NCBI GenBank assembly: GCA_963580455.1
Contig: OY756961.1
Span: forward strand, 10,335,001-10,399,000
DNA from: Euonymus europaeus
Lineage: Eukaryota; Streptophyta; Magnoliopsida; Celastrales; Celastraceae
Length of the DNA stretch: 64,000 nucleotides
Reading direction: 5' to 3'
Part shown: positions 1 to 14,098 of the stretch, in pieces
Layout of the letters: each line of letters opens with the position of its first letter
Position numbering within the stretch: position 1 is the first letter of the stretch
Made by a program: the position numbers and the translations under genes
The notes under the pieces: model-generated
Told to the model about the DNA's origin: nothing
Seen by the model: the letters and a program-made list of their open reading frames with translations, nothing else
Databases searched by the model: none

Positions 1-240
1 AAAATGAGTTTCCAGGATTATTTCGATGCCAAAACACCAACTTTCTATGACAAATGGACAAAACTGTTAAAAGCTCCTCCATAGAGAGAGTTGAGCAACT
101 TCGGACTATCAAAGTTGCTCGGTCTTCACTTTTTAATGTTCTTCTATGTCAAATTTTATGAGTACAAGCTTCCAAGATTATTTCAATGGCAAAAGACTAA
201 CTTTCTGTGACAAATGGACAAAACCTTTAAAAGCTCCTCC

Positions 241-1490
241 ATAGAGAGAGTTGACCAATTTCGGACCATCAAAGATGCTCGGTGTACACGTTTTATTGTT
301 CTTCTATGTCAAATTTTATGAGTATAAGCTTCCAAGATTATTTCGATGCCAAAACAGCAACTTTCTATGACAAATGGACAAAACTTTTAAAAGCTCCTCC
401 ATAGAGAGAGTTGAGCAACTTCGGACAATCAAAGTTGCTTGGTGTATACTTTTTATTGTTCTTCTATTTCAAATTTTATGAGTGTAAGCTTCTTAGATTA
501 TTTCGATCCAAAAACAACAACTTTTTATGACAAATGGAAAAAACCGTTAAAAGCACTTCCATAAAGAGAGTTGAGCAACGTAGGACCATCAAAGTTGCTC
601 GGTGTACACCTTTTAATGTTCTTCTATGTCAAATTTTACGAGTATAAGCTTCTTAGATTATTTTGATGAAAAAACACTAACTTTCTATAATTAATGGACA
701 AAGCTGTTAAAAGCACGTCTATAGAGAGAGTTGAGCAACTTCGGACAATCGAAGTTTCTCGGTGTACACTTTTTAATATTCTTCTATGTCAAATTTTACG
801 TGTATAGGCTTCCAAGATTATTTCGATGCCAAAACACCAACTTTCAATGGCAAATGGACAAAACCGGCGAAAGCACGTCTATAAAGAGAGTTGAGCAACT
901 TCGGACAATCAAAGTTGCTCGGTGTACACTTTTTATTGTTCCTTTATGTTAAATTTTACGTGTATAGTCTTCCAAGATTATTTTGATACCAAAACACCAA
1001 CTTTCTATGACAAATGGACAAAACCGTTAAAAGCTCCTCCATAGAGAGAGTTGAGCAACTTCGGGCAATCAAAGTTGCTCAGTGTACACTTTTTATTATT
1101 CTTTTATGTTAAATTTTACGAAAATGAGCTTCAAGAATTATTTCGACGCCAAATCACCAACATTCTATGACAAATGAACAAAACCGTTAAAAGCTGCTGC
1201 ATAGAGAGAGTTGAGCAACTTCGGACAATCAAAGTTGCTCGGTGTACACTTTTTTTTGTTCTTCTATATTAAATTTTACGAAAACGAGCTTCTAGGATTA
1301 TTTCGATGGCAAAAGACCAACTTTCTATGACAAATGGACAAAACCTTTGAAAGCTCCTCCATAGAGAGAATTGAGCAACTTGGGAACATCAAAGTTGCTC
1401 GGTGTACACTATTTAATGTTCTTCTATGCAAATTTTATGAGTATAAGCTTCCAAGATTATTTCGATGGCAAAAGACCAACTTTCTATGAC
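241..1490 (+). repeat. Satellite block, first copy of pair offset 6,875 bp
   Basis: This block recurs at about 7,116-8,366 with the same order of monomer variants, including the GACCAATTTCGGACC junction (251 and 7,126), a CTTCCATAAAGAGAG monomer and a GAAGTTTCTCGG monomer (751 and 7,626). Single-base differences are scattered (for example AACCGGCGAAAGC at 861 against AACCGTTAAAAGC at 7,736). Confidence 0.85.
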
Positions 1491-1589
1491 AAATGGAAAA
1501 AACCATTAAAAGCTCCTCCATAGAGAGAGTTGAGCAACGTCGGACCATCAAAGTTGCTCGGTGTACACCTTTTAATGTTCTTCAATGTC

Positions 1590-4466
1590 AATTTTTATGA
1601 GTATAAGCTTCCTAGATTATTTCGATGAAAAAACAATAACTTTCTATGATAAATGGACAAAGCCGTTAAAAGCACGTCTATAAAGAGATTTGAGCAACTT
1701 CGGACAATCGAAGTTGCTCGGTGTACACTGTTTATTGCTTTTTTATGTCAAATTTTACGTGTATAGGCTTCCAAGATTATTTCGATGCCAAAACACCAAC
1801 TTTAAATGACAAATGGACAAAACCGTTAAAAGCTCCTCCATAGAGAGAGTTGAGCAACTTCGGACAATCAAAGTTTCTCGGTGTACACTTTTTATTGTTC
1901 TTTTATGTTAAATTTTACGAAAATGAGCTTCCAGAATTATTTCGATGCCAAAACACCAACTTTCTATGACAAATGGACAAAACCGTTAAAAGCTCCTACA
2001 AAGAGAGAGTTGAGCAACTTCGGACAATCAAAGTTGCTCGATGTACACTTTTTATTTTTCTTCTATGTTAAATTTTACGAAAATGAGTTTCCAGGATTAT
2101 TTCGATGCCAAAACACCAACTTTCTATGACAAATGGACAAAACTGTTAAAAGCTCCTCCATAGAGAGAGTTGAGCAACTTCGGACTATCAAAGTTGCTCG
2201 ATCTTCACTTTTTAATGTTCTTCTATGTCAAATTTTATGAGTATAAGCTTCAAAGATTATTTCAATGGCAAAAGACTAACTTTCTGTGACAAATGGACAA
2301 AACCTTTAAAAGCTCCTCCATAGAGAGAGTTGAGCAACTTCGGAACATCAAAGTTGCTCGGTGCACACTTTTTATTTTTCTTTTATGTCAAATTTTACGT
2401 GTATAAGCTTCCAAGATTATTTCGATGCCAAAACACCAACTTTAAATGACAAATGGACAAAACCGTTAAAAGCTCCTCCATAGAGGTAGTTGAGCAACTT
2501 CGGACAATCAAAGTTTCTCGGTGTACACTTTTTATTGTTCGTTTATGTTAAATTTTACGAAAATGAGCTTCCAGAATTATTTCGATGCCAAAACACCAAC
2601 TTTCTATGACAAATGGACAAAACCGATAAAAGCTCCTACAAAGAGAGTTGAGCAACTTCGGACAATCAAAGTTGCTCGATGTACACTTTTTATTTTTCTT
2701 CTACGTTAAATTTTACGAAAACGAGCTTCTAGGATTATTTCGATGGCAAAAGACCAACTTTCTATGACAAATGGACAAAACCTTTGAAAGCTCCTCCATA
2801 GAGAGAGTTGAGCAACTTGGGAACATCAAAGTTGCTCGGTGTACACTATTTAATGTTCTTCTATGCAAATTTTATGAGTATAAGCTTCCAAGATTATTTC
2901 GATGGCAAAAGACCAAATTTCTATGACAAATGGAAAAAACCATTAAAAGCTCCTCCATAGAGAGAGTTGAGCAACGTCGGACCATCAAAGTTGCTCGGTG
3001 TACACCTTTTAATGTTCTTCAATGTCAATTTTTATGAGTATAAGCTTCCTAGATTATTTCGATGAAAAAACACTAACTTTCTATGATAAATGGACAAAGC
3101 TGTTAAAAGCACGTCTATAGAGATAGTTGAGCAACTTCGGACAATCGAAGTTGCTCGGTGTACACTTATTATTGCTTTTTTATGTCAAATTTTACGTGTA
3201 TAGGCTTCACATATTATTTCGATGCCAAAACACCAACTTTCAATGACAAATGGACAAAACCGTTAAAAGCTCTTCCATAGAGAGAGTGGAGCTACTTCGG
3301 ACAATCAAAGTTGATCGATGTACACTTTTTATTCTTCATTTATGTTAAATTTTACGAAAAATAGCTTCCAGGATTATTTCGATGCCAAAACACAAACTTT
3401 CTATGACAAATGGACAAAACCGTTAAAAGCTCCTCCATAGAAGAGACTTGAGCAACTTCGGACTATCAAAGTTGCTCGGTGTACACTTTTTAATGTTCTT
3501 CTATGTCAAATTTTATGAGTATAAGCTTCCAAGATTATTTCGATGGCAAAAGACCAACTTTCTGTGACAAATGGACAAAACCTTTAAAACCTCCTCCATA
3601 GTGAGAGTTGAGCAACTTCAGAACATCAAAGTTGCTCGGTGCACACTTTTTATTTTTCTTTTATGTTAAATTTTACGATTATGGGCTTCTAGGATTATTT
3701 CGATGCCAAAACACAAACTTTCATGACAAATGGACAAAACCGTTAAAAGCTCCTCCATAGATAGAGTTGAGCAACTTCGGACTATCAAAGTTGCTCGGTC
3801 TACACTTTTTAATGTTCTTCTATGTCAAATTTTATGAGTATAAGCTTCCAAGATTATTTCAATGGCAAAAGTCTAACTTTCTGTGACAAATGGACAAAAC
3901 CTTTAAAAGCTCCTCCATAGAGAGAGTTGAGCAACTTCGGAACATCAAAGTTGCTCGGTGCACACTTTTTATTTTTCTTTTATGTTAAATTTTACGATTA
4001 TGGGCTTCCAGGATTATTTCGATGCTAAAATCCCAGGTTTCCATGACAAAAGAAGAAAACTCTTAAAAGCTCCTTCATAGAGAGAGTTGACCAATTTCGG
4101 ACCATCAAAGATGCTCGGTGTACACGTTTTATTGTTCTTCTATGTCAAATTTTATGAGTATAAGCTTCCAAGATTATTTCGATGCCAAAACAGCAACTTT
4201 CTATGACAAATGGACAAAACTTTTAAAAGCTCCTCCATAGAGAGAGTTGAGCAACTTCAGACAATCAAATTTGCTTGGTGTATACTTTTTATTGTTCTTC
4301 TATTTCAAATTTTATGAGTGTAAGCTTCTTAGATTATTTCGATCCAAAAACAACAACTTTTTATGACAAATGGAAAAAACCGTTAAAAGCACTTCCATAA
4401 AGAGAGTTGAGCAAAGTAGGATCATCAAACTTGCTCGGTGTACACCTTTTAATGTTCTTCTATGTC
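1590..4466 (+). repeat. HOR unit, about 2.88 kb (18 monomers), copy 1
   Basis: Tandem partner of 4,467-7,505. Markers: ACAATAACTTTC at 1,633 and 4,510; the CTCCTACAAAGAGAG monomers; and the TGATCGATGTACAC monomer at 3,312. The offset is 2,877 bp up to about 2,640. There this copy lacks two bases of GAGAGAG and the offset becomes 2,879. Confidence 0.85.
1692..1719. other. Perfect 28-bp dyad (11-bp arms, 6-bp loop)
   Basis: Left arm GAGCAACTTCG, loop GACAAT, right arm CGAAGTTGCTC; the arms are perfect reverse complements. It lies at the junction between a GATGAAAAAACA monomer and a GTGTATAGGCTTCC monomer. Confidence 0.9.
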
Positions 4467-7400
4467 AATTTTTATGAGTATAAGCTTCCTAGATTATTTG
4501 GATGAAAAAACAATAACTTTCTATGATAAATGGACAAAGCCGTTAAAAGCACGTCTATAAAGAGATTTGAGCAACTTCGGACAATCGAAGTTGCTCGGTG
4601 TACAGTGTTTATTGCTTTTTTATGTCAAATTTTACGTGTATAGGCTTCCAAGATTATTTCGATGCCAAAACACCAACTTTAAATGACAAATGGACAAAAC
4701 CGTTAAAAGCTCCTCCATAGAGAGAGTTGAGCAACTTCGGACAATCAAAGTTTCTCGGTGTACACTTTTTATTGTTCTTTTATGTTAAATTTTACGAAAA
4801 TGAGCTTCCAGAATTATTTCGATGCCAAAACACCAACTTTCTATGACAAATGGACAAAACCGTTAAAAGCTCCTACAAAGAGAGAGTTGAGCAACTTCGG
4901 ACAATCAAAGTTGCTCGATGTACACTTTTTATTTTTCTTCTATGTTAAATTTTACGAAAATGAGTTTCCAGGATTATTTCGATGCCAAAACACCAACTTT
5001 CTATGACAAATGGACAAAACTGTTAAAAGCTCCTCCATAGAGAGAGTGGAGCAACTTCGGACTATCAAAGTTTCTCGATCTTCACTTTTTAATGTTCTTC
5101 TATGTCAAATTTTATGAGTATAAGCTTCAAAGATTATTTCAATGGCAAAAGACTAACTTTCTGTGACAAATGGACAAAACCTTTAAAAGCTCCTCCATAG
5201 AGAGAGTTGAGCAACTTCGGAACATCAAAGTTGCTCGGTGCACACTTTTTATTTTTCTTTTATGTCAAATTTTACGTGTATAAGCTTCCAAGATTATTTC
5301 GATGCCAAAACACCAACTTTAAATGACAAATGGACAAAACCGTTAAAAGCTCCTCCATAGAGGTAGTTGAGCAACTTCGGACAATCAAAGTTTCTCGGTG
5401 TACACTTTTTATTGTTCGTTTATGTTAAATTTTACGAAAATGAGCTTCCAGAATTATTTCGATGCCAAAACACCAACTTTCTATGACAAATGGACAAAAC
5501 CGATAAAAGCTCCTACAAAGAGAGAGTTGAGCAACTTCGGACAATCAAAGTTGCTCGATGTACACTTTTTATTTTTCTTCTACGTTAAATTTTACGAAAA
5601 CGAGCTTCTAGGATTATTTCGATGGCAAAAGACCAACTTTCTATGACAAATGGACAAAACCTTTGAAAGCTCCTCCATAGAGAGAGTTGAGCAACTTGGG
5701 AACATCAAAGTTGCTCGGTGTACACTATTTAATGTTCTTCTATGCAAATTTTATGAGTATAAGCTTCCAAGATTATTTCGATGGCAAAAGACCAAATTTC
5801 TATGACAAATGGAAAAAACCATTAAAAGCTCCTCCATAGAGAGAGTTGAGCAACGTCGGACCATCAAAGTTGCTCGGTGTTCACCTTTTAATGTTCTTCA
5901 ATGTCAATTTTTATGAGTATAAGCTTCCTAGATTATTTCGATGAAAAAACACTAACTTTCTATGATAAATGGACAAAGCTGTTAAAAGCACGTCTATAGA
6001 GATAGTTGAGCAACTTTGGACAATCGAAGTTGCTCGGTGTACACTTATTATTGCTTTTTTATGTCAAATTTTACGTGTATAGGCTTCACATATTATTTCG
6101 ATGCCAAAACACCAACTTTCAATGACAAATGGACAAAACCGTTAAAAGCTCTTCCATAGAGAGAGTGGAGCTACTTCGGACAATCAAAGTTGATCGATGT
6201 ACACTTTTTATTCTTCATTTATGTTAAATTTTATGAAAAATAGCTTCCAGGATTATTTCGATGCCAAAACACAAACTTTCTATGTCAAATGGACAAAACC
6301 GTTAAAAGCTCCTCCATAGAAGAGACTTGAGCAACTTCGGACAATCAAAGTTGCTCGGTGTAAAATTTTTATTGTTCTTCTATGTTAAATTTTACGAAAA
6401 TGAGTTTCCAGGATTATTTCGATGCCAAAACACCAACTTTCTATGACAAATGGACAAAACCGTTAAAAGCTCCTCCATAGAGAGAGTTGAGCAACTTCGG
6501 ACTATCAAAGTTGCTCGGTGTACACTTTTTAATGTTCTTCTATGTCAAATTTTATGAGTATAAGCTTCCAAGATTATTTCGATGGCAAAAGACCAACTTT
6601 CTGTGACAAATGGACAAAACCTTTAAAACCTCCTCCATAGTGAGAGTTGAGCAACTTCAGAACATCAAAGTTGCTCGGTGCACACTTTTTATTTTTCTTT
6701 TATGTTAAATTTTACGATTATGGGCTTCTAGGATTATTTCGATGCCAAAACACAAACTTTCATGACAAATGGACAAAACCGTTAAAAGCTCCTCCATAGA
6801 TAGAGTTGAGCAACTTCGGACTATCAAAGTTGCTCGGTCTACACTTTTTAATGTTCGTCTATGTCAAATTTTATGAGTATAAGCTTCCAAGATTATTTCA
6901 ATGGCAAAAGTCTAACTTTCTGTGACAAATGGACAAAACCTTTAAAAGCTCCTCCATAGAGAGAGTTGAGCAACTTCGGAACATCAAAGTTGCTCGGTGC
7001 ACACTTTTTATTTTTCTTTTATGTTAAATTTTACGATTATGGGCTTCCAGGATTATTTCGATGCTAAAATCCCAGGTTTCCATGACAAAAGAAGAAAACT
7101 CTTAAAAGCTCCTTCATAGAGAGAGTTGACCAATTTCGGACCATCAAAGATGCTCGGTGTACACGTTTTATTGTTCTTCTATGTCAAATTTTATGAGTAT
7201 AAGCTTCCAAGATTATTTCGATGCCAAAACAGCAACTTTCTATGACAAATGGACAAAACTTTTAAAAGCTCCTCCATAGAGAGAGTTGAGCAACTTCAGA
7301 CCATCAAATTTGCTTGGTGTATACTTTTTATTGTTCTTCTATTTCAAATTTTATGAGTGTAAGCTTCTTAGATTATTTCGATCCAAAAACAACAACTTTT

Positions 7401-7505
7401 TATGACAAATGGAAAAAACCGTTAAAAGCACTTCCATAAAGAGAGTTGAGCAACGTAGGATCATCAAAGTTGCTCGGTGTACACCTTTTAATGTTCTTCT
7501 ATGTC
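4467..7505 (+). repeat. HOR unit, 3,039 bp (19 monomers), copy 2
   Basis: Second copy of the 1,590-4,466 unit. It carries one extra 160-bp monomer near 6,330-6,490 (recognisable by GGTGTAAAATTTTTATTG), after which the offset to copy 1 rises from 2,879 to 3,039. The block 4,024-4,440 then matches 7,063-7,480. Confidence 0.85.
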
Positions 7506-8366
7506 AAATTTTACGAGTATAAGCTTCTTAGATTATTTCGATGAAAAAACACTAACTTTCTATAATTAATGGACAAAGCTGTTAAAAGCACGTCTATAGA
7601 GAGAGTTGAGCAACTTCGGACAATCGAAGTTTCTCGGTGTACACTTTTTAATATTCTTCTATGTCAAATTTTACGTGTATAGGCTTCCAAGATTATTTCG
7701 ATGCCAAAACACCAACTTTCAATGGCAAATGGACAAAACCGTTAAAAGCACGTCTATAAAGAGAGTTGAGCAACTTCGGACAATCAAAGTTGCTCGGTGT
7801 ACACTTTTTATTGTTCCTTTATGTTAAATTTTACGTGTATAGGCTTCCAAGATTATTTCGATGCCAAAACACCAACTTTCTATGACAAATGGACAAAACC
7901 GTTAAAAGCTCCTCCATAGAGAGAGTTGAGCAACTTCGGGCAATCAAAGTTGCTCAGTGTACACTTTTTATTATTCTTTTATGTTAAATTTTACGAAAAT
8001 GAGCTTCCAAAATTATTTCGACGCCAAAACACCAACTTTCTATGACAAATGAACAAAACCGTTAAAAGCTGCTGCATAGAGAGAGTTGAGCAACTTCGGA
8101 CAATCAAAGTTGCTCGGTGTACACTTTTTATTGTTCTTCTATGTTAAATTTTACGAAAACGAGCTTCTAGGATTATTTCGATGGCAAAAGACCAACTTTC
8201 TATGACAAATGGACAAAACCTTTGAAAGCTCCTCCATAGAGAGAGTTGAGCAACCTGGAAACATCAAAGTTGCTCGGTGTACACTATTTAATGTTCTTCT
8301 ATGTCAAATTTTATGAGTATAAGCTTCCAAGATTATTTCGATGGCAAAAGACCAATTTTCTATGAC
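7116..8366 (+). repeat. Satellite block, second copy of pair offset 6,875 bp
   Basis: Second copy of 241-1,490. Similarity fades near 8,366, where the first copy continues into TGGAAAAAACCATTAAAAG and this one into TGGACAAAACCTTTAAAAG. Confidence 0.85.
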
Positions 8367-11280
8367 AAATGGACAAAACCTTTAAAAGCTCCTCAATAGA
8401 GAGAGTTGAGCAACTTCGGAACATCAAAGTTGCTCGGTGTACACTTTTTATTTTTCTTCTATGTCAAATTTTATGAGTATAAGCTTCCTAGATTATTTCG
8501 GTGCCAAAATCCCAGGTTTCCATGACAAATAGAGAAAACTCTTAAAAGCTCCTTTATAGAGAGAGTTGACCAATTTGGCACCATCAAAGATGCTCGGTGT
8601 ACACGTTTTATTGTTCTTCTATGTCAACCTTTATGAGTATAAGCTTCCAAGATTATTTTGATACCAAAACAGCAACTTTCTATGACAAATGGATAAAACC
8701 GTTAAAGGCTCCTCCATAGAGAGAGTTGATTATTTCGGACAATCAAAGTTGCTCGGTGTACACTTTTTATTGTTATTCAACTTCGAATTTTACGAGTGTA
8801 AGCTTCTTAGATTATTTCGATGCAAAAGCAACAACTTTTTTATAAAAAATGGAAAAAGCCGTTAAAAGCTCCTCCATAGAGAGAGTTGAGCAACGTCGGA
8901 CCATCAAAGTTGCTCGGTGTACACCTTTTAATGTTCTTCTATGTCAAATTTTACGAGTATAAGCTTCCTAGATTATTTCGATGAAAAAACAATAACTTTC
9001 TATTATAAATGGACAAAGCCGTTAAAAGCACGTCTATAGAGAGATTTGAGCAACTTCGGACAATCGAAGTTGCTCGGTGTACACTTTTTATTGCTTTTTT
9101 ATGTCAAATTTTACGTGTATAGGCTTCCAAGATTATTTCGATGCCAAAATACCAACTTTAAATGACAAATGGACAAAACCGTTAAAAGCTCCTCCATAGA
9201 GAGAGTTGAGCAACTTCGGACAATCAAAGTTTCTCGGTGTACACTTTTTATTGTTCTTTTATGTTAAAGTTTACGAAAATGAGCTTCCAGAATTATTTCG
9301 ATGCCAAAACAGCAACTTTCTATGACAAATGGACAAAACCGTTAAAAGCTCCTACAAAGAGAGAGTTGAGCAACTTCGGACAATCAAAGTTGCTCGATGT
9401 ACACTTTTTATTTTTCTTCTGTGTTAAATTTTACGAAAATGAGCTTCCAGGATTATTTCGATTCCAAAACACCAACTTTCTATGACAAATGGACAAAACC
9501 GTTAAAAGATACTCCGTAGAGAGAGTTGAGCAACTTCGGACTACCAAAGTTGCTTGGTGTACACTTTTTAATGTTCTTCTATGTCAAATTTTATGAGTAT
9601 AAGCTTCCTAGATTATTTCGAATTAAAAACACTAAATTTCTATGATAAATGGACAAAGCTGTTAAATGCACATCTATAGAGAGAGTTGAGCAACTTCGGA
9701 CAATCGAAGTTGCTCGGTGTACACTTTTTAATGTTCTACTAAGTCAAATTTTACGAGTATAAGCTTCCAGGATTATTTCGATGCCAAAACAACAACTTTC
9801 TATGACAAATGGACAAAACCGTTAAAAGTTACTCCGTAGAGAGAGTTGAGCAACTTCGGACTATCGAAGTTGCTTGGTGTACACTTTTTAATGTTCTTCT
9901 ATGTCAAATTTTATGAGTATAAGCTTGCTAGATTATTTCGATGCCAAAAGACCAATATTCTATGACAAATGGAGAAAACTGTTAAATGCTCCTTCATAGA
10001 GAGAGTAGACCAATTTCGGACCATCAAAGATGCTCGGTGTACACGTTTTATTGTTCTTCTATGTCAAAGTTTATGAGTATAAGCTTCCAAGATTATTTCG
10101 ATGACAAAACAGCAACTTTCTATGACAAATGGACAAAACCATTAAAAGCTCCTCCATAGAGAGAGTTGAGCAACATCGGACAATCAAAGTTGCTCGGTGT
10201 ACACTTTATAATGTTCTACTAAGTCAAATTTTACGAGTATAAGCTTCCAAGATTATTTCGATGCCAGAACACCAACTTTTAATGACAAATGGACAAAAGC
10301 GTTAAAAGCTCCTCCATAGAGAGAGTTGAGCAACGTCGGACCATCAAAGTTGCACGGTGTACACCCTTTAATGTTCTTCTATGTTAAATTTTACGAGTAT
10401 AAGCTTCCTCGATTATTTCGATGAAAAAACACTAACTTTCTATGATAAATGGACAAAGCTGTTAAAAGCACGTCTATAGAGAGAGTTGAGCAACTTTGGA
10501 CAATCGAAGTTGCTCGGTGTACACTTTTTATTGCTTTTTTATGTCAAAATTTAGGTGTCTAGGCTTCCAAGATTATTTCGATGCCAAAACACCAACTTTC
10601 AATGACAAATGGACAAAACCATTAAAAGCTCTTCCATAGAGAGAGTTAGCAACTTTGGACAATCAAAGTTGCTCGGTGTATACTTTTTATTGTTCTTTTA
10701 TGTTAAATTTTACGAAAATGAGCTTTCAGGATTATTTCGATGCCAAAACACCAACTTTCTCTGACAAATGGACAAAACCGTTAAAAGCTCCTCCATAGAG
10801 AGAGTTTAGCAACTTCAGACAATCAAAGTTGCTCGGTGTACACTTTATAATGTTCTACTAAGTCAAATTTTACGAGTATAAGCTTCCAAGATTATTTCGA
10901 TTCCAAAACACCAACTTTTAGTGACAAATGGACAAAACCGTTAAAAGCTCCTCCATAGAGAGAGTTGAGCAACGTCGGATCATCAAAGTTGCTCGGTGTA
11001 CACCTTTTAATGTTCTTCTATGTCAAATTTTACGAGTATAAGCTTCCTAGATTATTTCGATGAAAAACCACTAACTTTCTATGATAAATGAACAAATCTG
11101 TTAAAAGCACGTCTATAGAGAGAGTTGAGCAACTTCAGACAATCGAAGTTGCTCAGTGTACACTTTTTAATGTTCTTCTATGTCAAATTTTACGTGTATA
11201 GGCTTTCAACATTATTTCGATGCCAAAACACCAACTTTCAATGGCAAATGGAGGAAACCGTTAAAAGCACGTCTAAAGAG

Positions 11281-11413
11281 AGAGTTGAGCAACTTCGGAC
11301 AATCAAAGTTGCTCGGTGTACACTTTTTATTGTTCTTTTATGTTAAATTTTACGTGTATAGGCTTCCAAGATTATTTCGATGCCAAAATACCAATAAAAG
11401 CTCTTCCATTGAG
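11281..11413 (+). repeat. Truncated satellite monomer (133 bp)
   Basis: The distance between successive AGAGTTGAGC anchors is 133 instead of 160 bp. About 27 bases are missing between ATACCAA and TAAAAGCTC near 11,394, which removes the CTTTCTATGACAAATGG block. This is the clearest within-monomer deletion in the window; other length variants are mostly 1-4 bases. Confidence 0.85.
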
Positions 11414-12371
11414 AGAGTTGAGCAACTTCGGACAATCAAAGTTGCTCGGTGTACACTTTTTATTGTTCTTCTATGTTAAATTTTACTAAAATGTGCTTCC
11501 AGAATTATTTCGATGCTAAAACACCAACTTTCTATGACAAATGGACAAAACCGTTAAAAGCTCCTCCAAAGAGAGAGTTGAGCAACTTCGGACAATCAAA
11601 GGTGCTCGATGTACACTTTTTTATTGTTCTTCTATGTTAAATTTTACGAAAATGTGCTTCCAGGATTATTTCGATGCCAAAACACGAACTTTCTATGACA
11701 AATGGACAAAACCGTTAAAAGCTACTCCGTAGAGAGAGTTGAGCAACTTCGGACTATCAAAGTTGCTTGGTGTACACTTTTTAATGTTCTTCTATGTCAA
11801 ATTTTATGAGTATAAGCTTCCTAGATTATTTCGATGCCAAAATACCAACATTCTATGACAAATGGAAAAAACTGTTAAAAGCTCCTTCATAGAGAGAGTT
11901 GACCAATTTCGGACCATCAAAGATGCTCGGTTTACACGTTTTATTGTTCTTCTATGTCAAATTTTATGAGTATAAGCTTCCAAGATTATTTCGATGCAAA
12001 ACAGCAACTTTCTATGACAAATGGACAAAACCGTTAAAAGCTCCTCCATAGAGAGAGTTGAGCAACTTCGGACAATCAAAGTTGCTCGGTGTACACTTTA
12101 TAATGTTCTACTAAGTCAAATTTTACGAGTATAAGCTTCCAAGATTATTTCGATGCCAAAACACCAACTTTTAGTGACAAATGGACAAAACCGTTAAAAG
12201 CACCTCCATAGAGAGAGTTGAGCAACGTCGGACCATCAAAGTTGCTCGGTGTACACACTTTAGTGTTCTTCTATGTTAAAATTTTACGAGTATAAGCTTC
12301 CTAGATTATTTCGATGAAAAAACACTAACTTTCTATGATAAATGGACAAAGCCGTTAAATGCACGTCTATA

Positions 12372-14098
12372 GAGAGAGTTGAGCAACTTCGGACAATCAA
12401 AGTCGCTCGGTGTAAACTTTTTATTGTTCTTCTATGTTAAATTATACGCAAATGAGCTTCCAGGATTATTTCGATGCCAAAACACCAATTTTCTATGACA
12501 AATGGACAAAACCATTAAAACCTCCTCCATAGAGAGAGTTGAGCAACTTCGGACTATAAAAGTTGCTCAGTCTACACTTTTTAATGTTCTTCTATGTCGA
12601 ATTTTATGAGTATAAGCTTCCAAGATTATTTCGATGGCAAAAGACCAACTTTCTAAGACAAATGGACAAATCCTATAAAAGCTCCTCCATAGAAAGAGTT
12701 AGCAACTTCGGACAATCAAAGTTACTCGTTGTACACTTTTTATTGTTCTTTTATGTTAAATTTTACCAAAATGAGCTTCCAGGATTATTTCGATGCCAAA
12801 ACACCAACTTTCTCTGACAAATGGACAAAACCGTTAAAAGCTCCTCCATAAAGAGAGTTGAGCAACTTCGGACAATCAAAGTTGCTCGGTGTAAACTTTT
12901 TATTGTTCTTCTATGTGAAATTTTACGAAAATGAGCAACCAGGATTATTTCGATGCCAAAACCCCAACTTTCTATGACAAATGGACAAAACCGTTAAAAA
13001 CTCCTCCATAGAGAGAGTTGAGCAACGTCGGACCATCAAAGTTGCTCTGTGTACACCTTTTAATGTTCTTCTATGTCAAATTTTACGAGTATAGGCTTCC
13101 TAGATTATTTCGATGAAAAAACACTAACTTTCTATGATAAATAGAGAAAGCCATTAAAAGCACGTCTATAGAGAGAGTTGTGCAACTTCGGACAATCGAA
13201 GTTGCTCGCTGTACACTTTTTATTTCTTTTTTATGTCAAATTTAATGTGTATAGGCTTCCAAGATTATTTCGATGAAAAAACACCAACTTTCTATGACAA
13301 ATGGACAAAACCGTTAAAAGCTCCTCCATAGAGAGAGTCGAGCAACTTCGAACAATCTAAGTTTCTCGGTGTACACTTTTTATTGTTCTTTTATGTTAAA
13401 TTTTACGAAAATGAGCTTCCAGGATTATTTCGATGCCAAAAGACCAACTTTCTATGACAAATGGAAAAAACCGTTAAAAGCTCCTCCATAGAGAGAGTTG
13501 AGCAACTTCGGACAATCAAAGTTGCTCGGTGTACAATTTTTATTGTTCTTCTATGTTAAATTTTACGAAAATGAGCTTCCAGGATTATTTCGATGCAAAA
13601 ACACCAACTTTCTATGACAAATGGACAAAACCGTTAAAAGCTCCTTCATAGAGAGATTGAGCAACTTCGGACTATCAAAGTTTCTCGGTGTATACTTTTT
13701 AATGTTCTTCTATGTCAAATTTTATGAGTATAAGCTTCCAAGATTATTTTGATGCCAAAACACCAACTTTCTATGAAAAATGGACAAAACCGTTAAAAGC
13801 TGCTCCATAGAGAGAGTTGAGCAACTTCGGACTATCGAAGTTGCTCGGTGTACACTTTTTAATGTTCTTCTATGTCAAATTTTATGAGTATAAGCTTCCA
13901 AGATTATTTCGATTGCAAAAGACCAACTTTCTGTGACAAATGGACAAAACCTTTAAAAGCTCCTCCATAGAGAGAGTTGAGCAACTTCGGAATATCAAAG
14001 TTGCTTGGTGTACACCTTTTAATGTTCTTCTATGTCAAATTTTATGAGTATAAGCTTCGTAGATTATTTCGATGCCAAAATCCCAAGTTTCCATGACA
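12372..14098 (+). repeat. Satellite block C, first copy (recurs 12.1 kb away)
   Basis: A 1.73-kb block that recurs at 24,517-26,243 with offset 12,145, falling to 12,144 after a one-base loss in the later copy. Markers: TTATACGCAAATGAG, the CTAAGACAAATGGA monomer, the TTGTGCAACTTCGG monomer, GAACAATC, a shortened GAGAGATTGAGC junction, and TTTCGATTGCAAAAG (13,911). About 15,090-16,060 is a further, partial copy. Confidence 0.8.
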
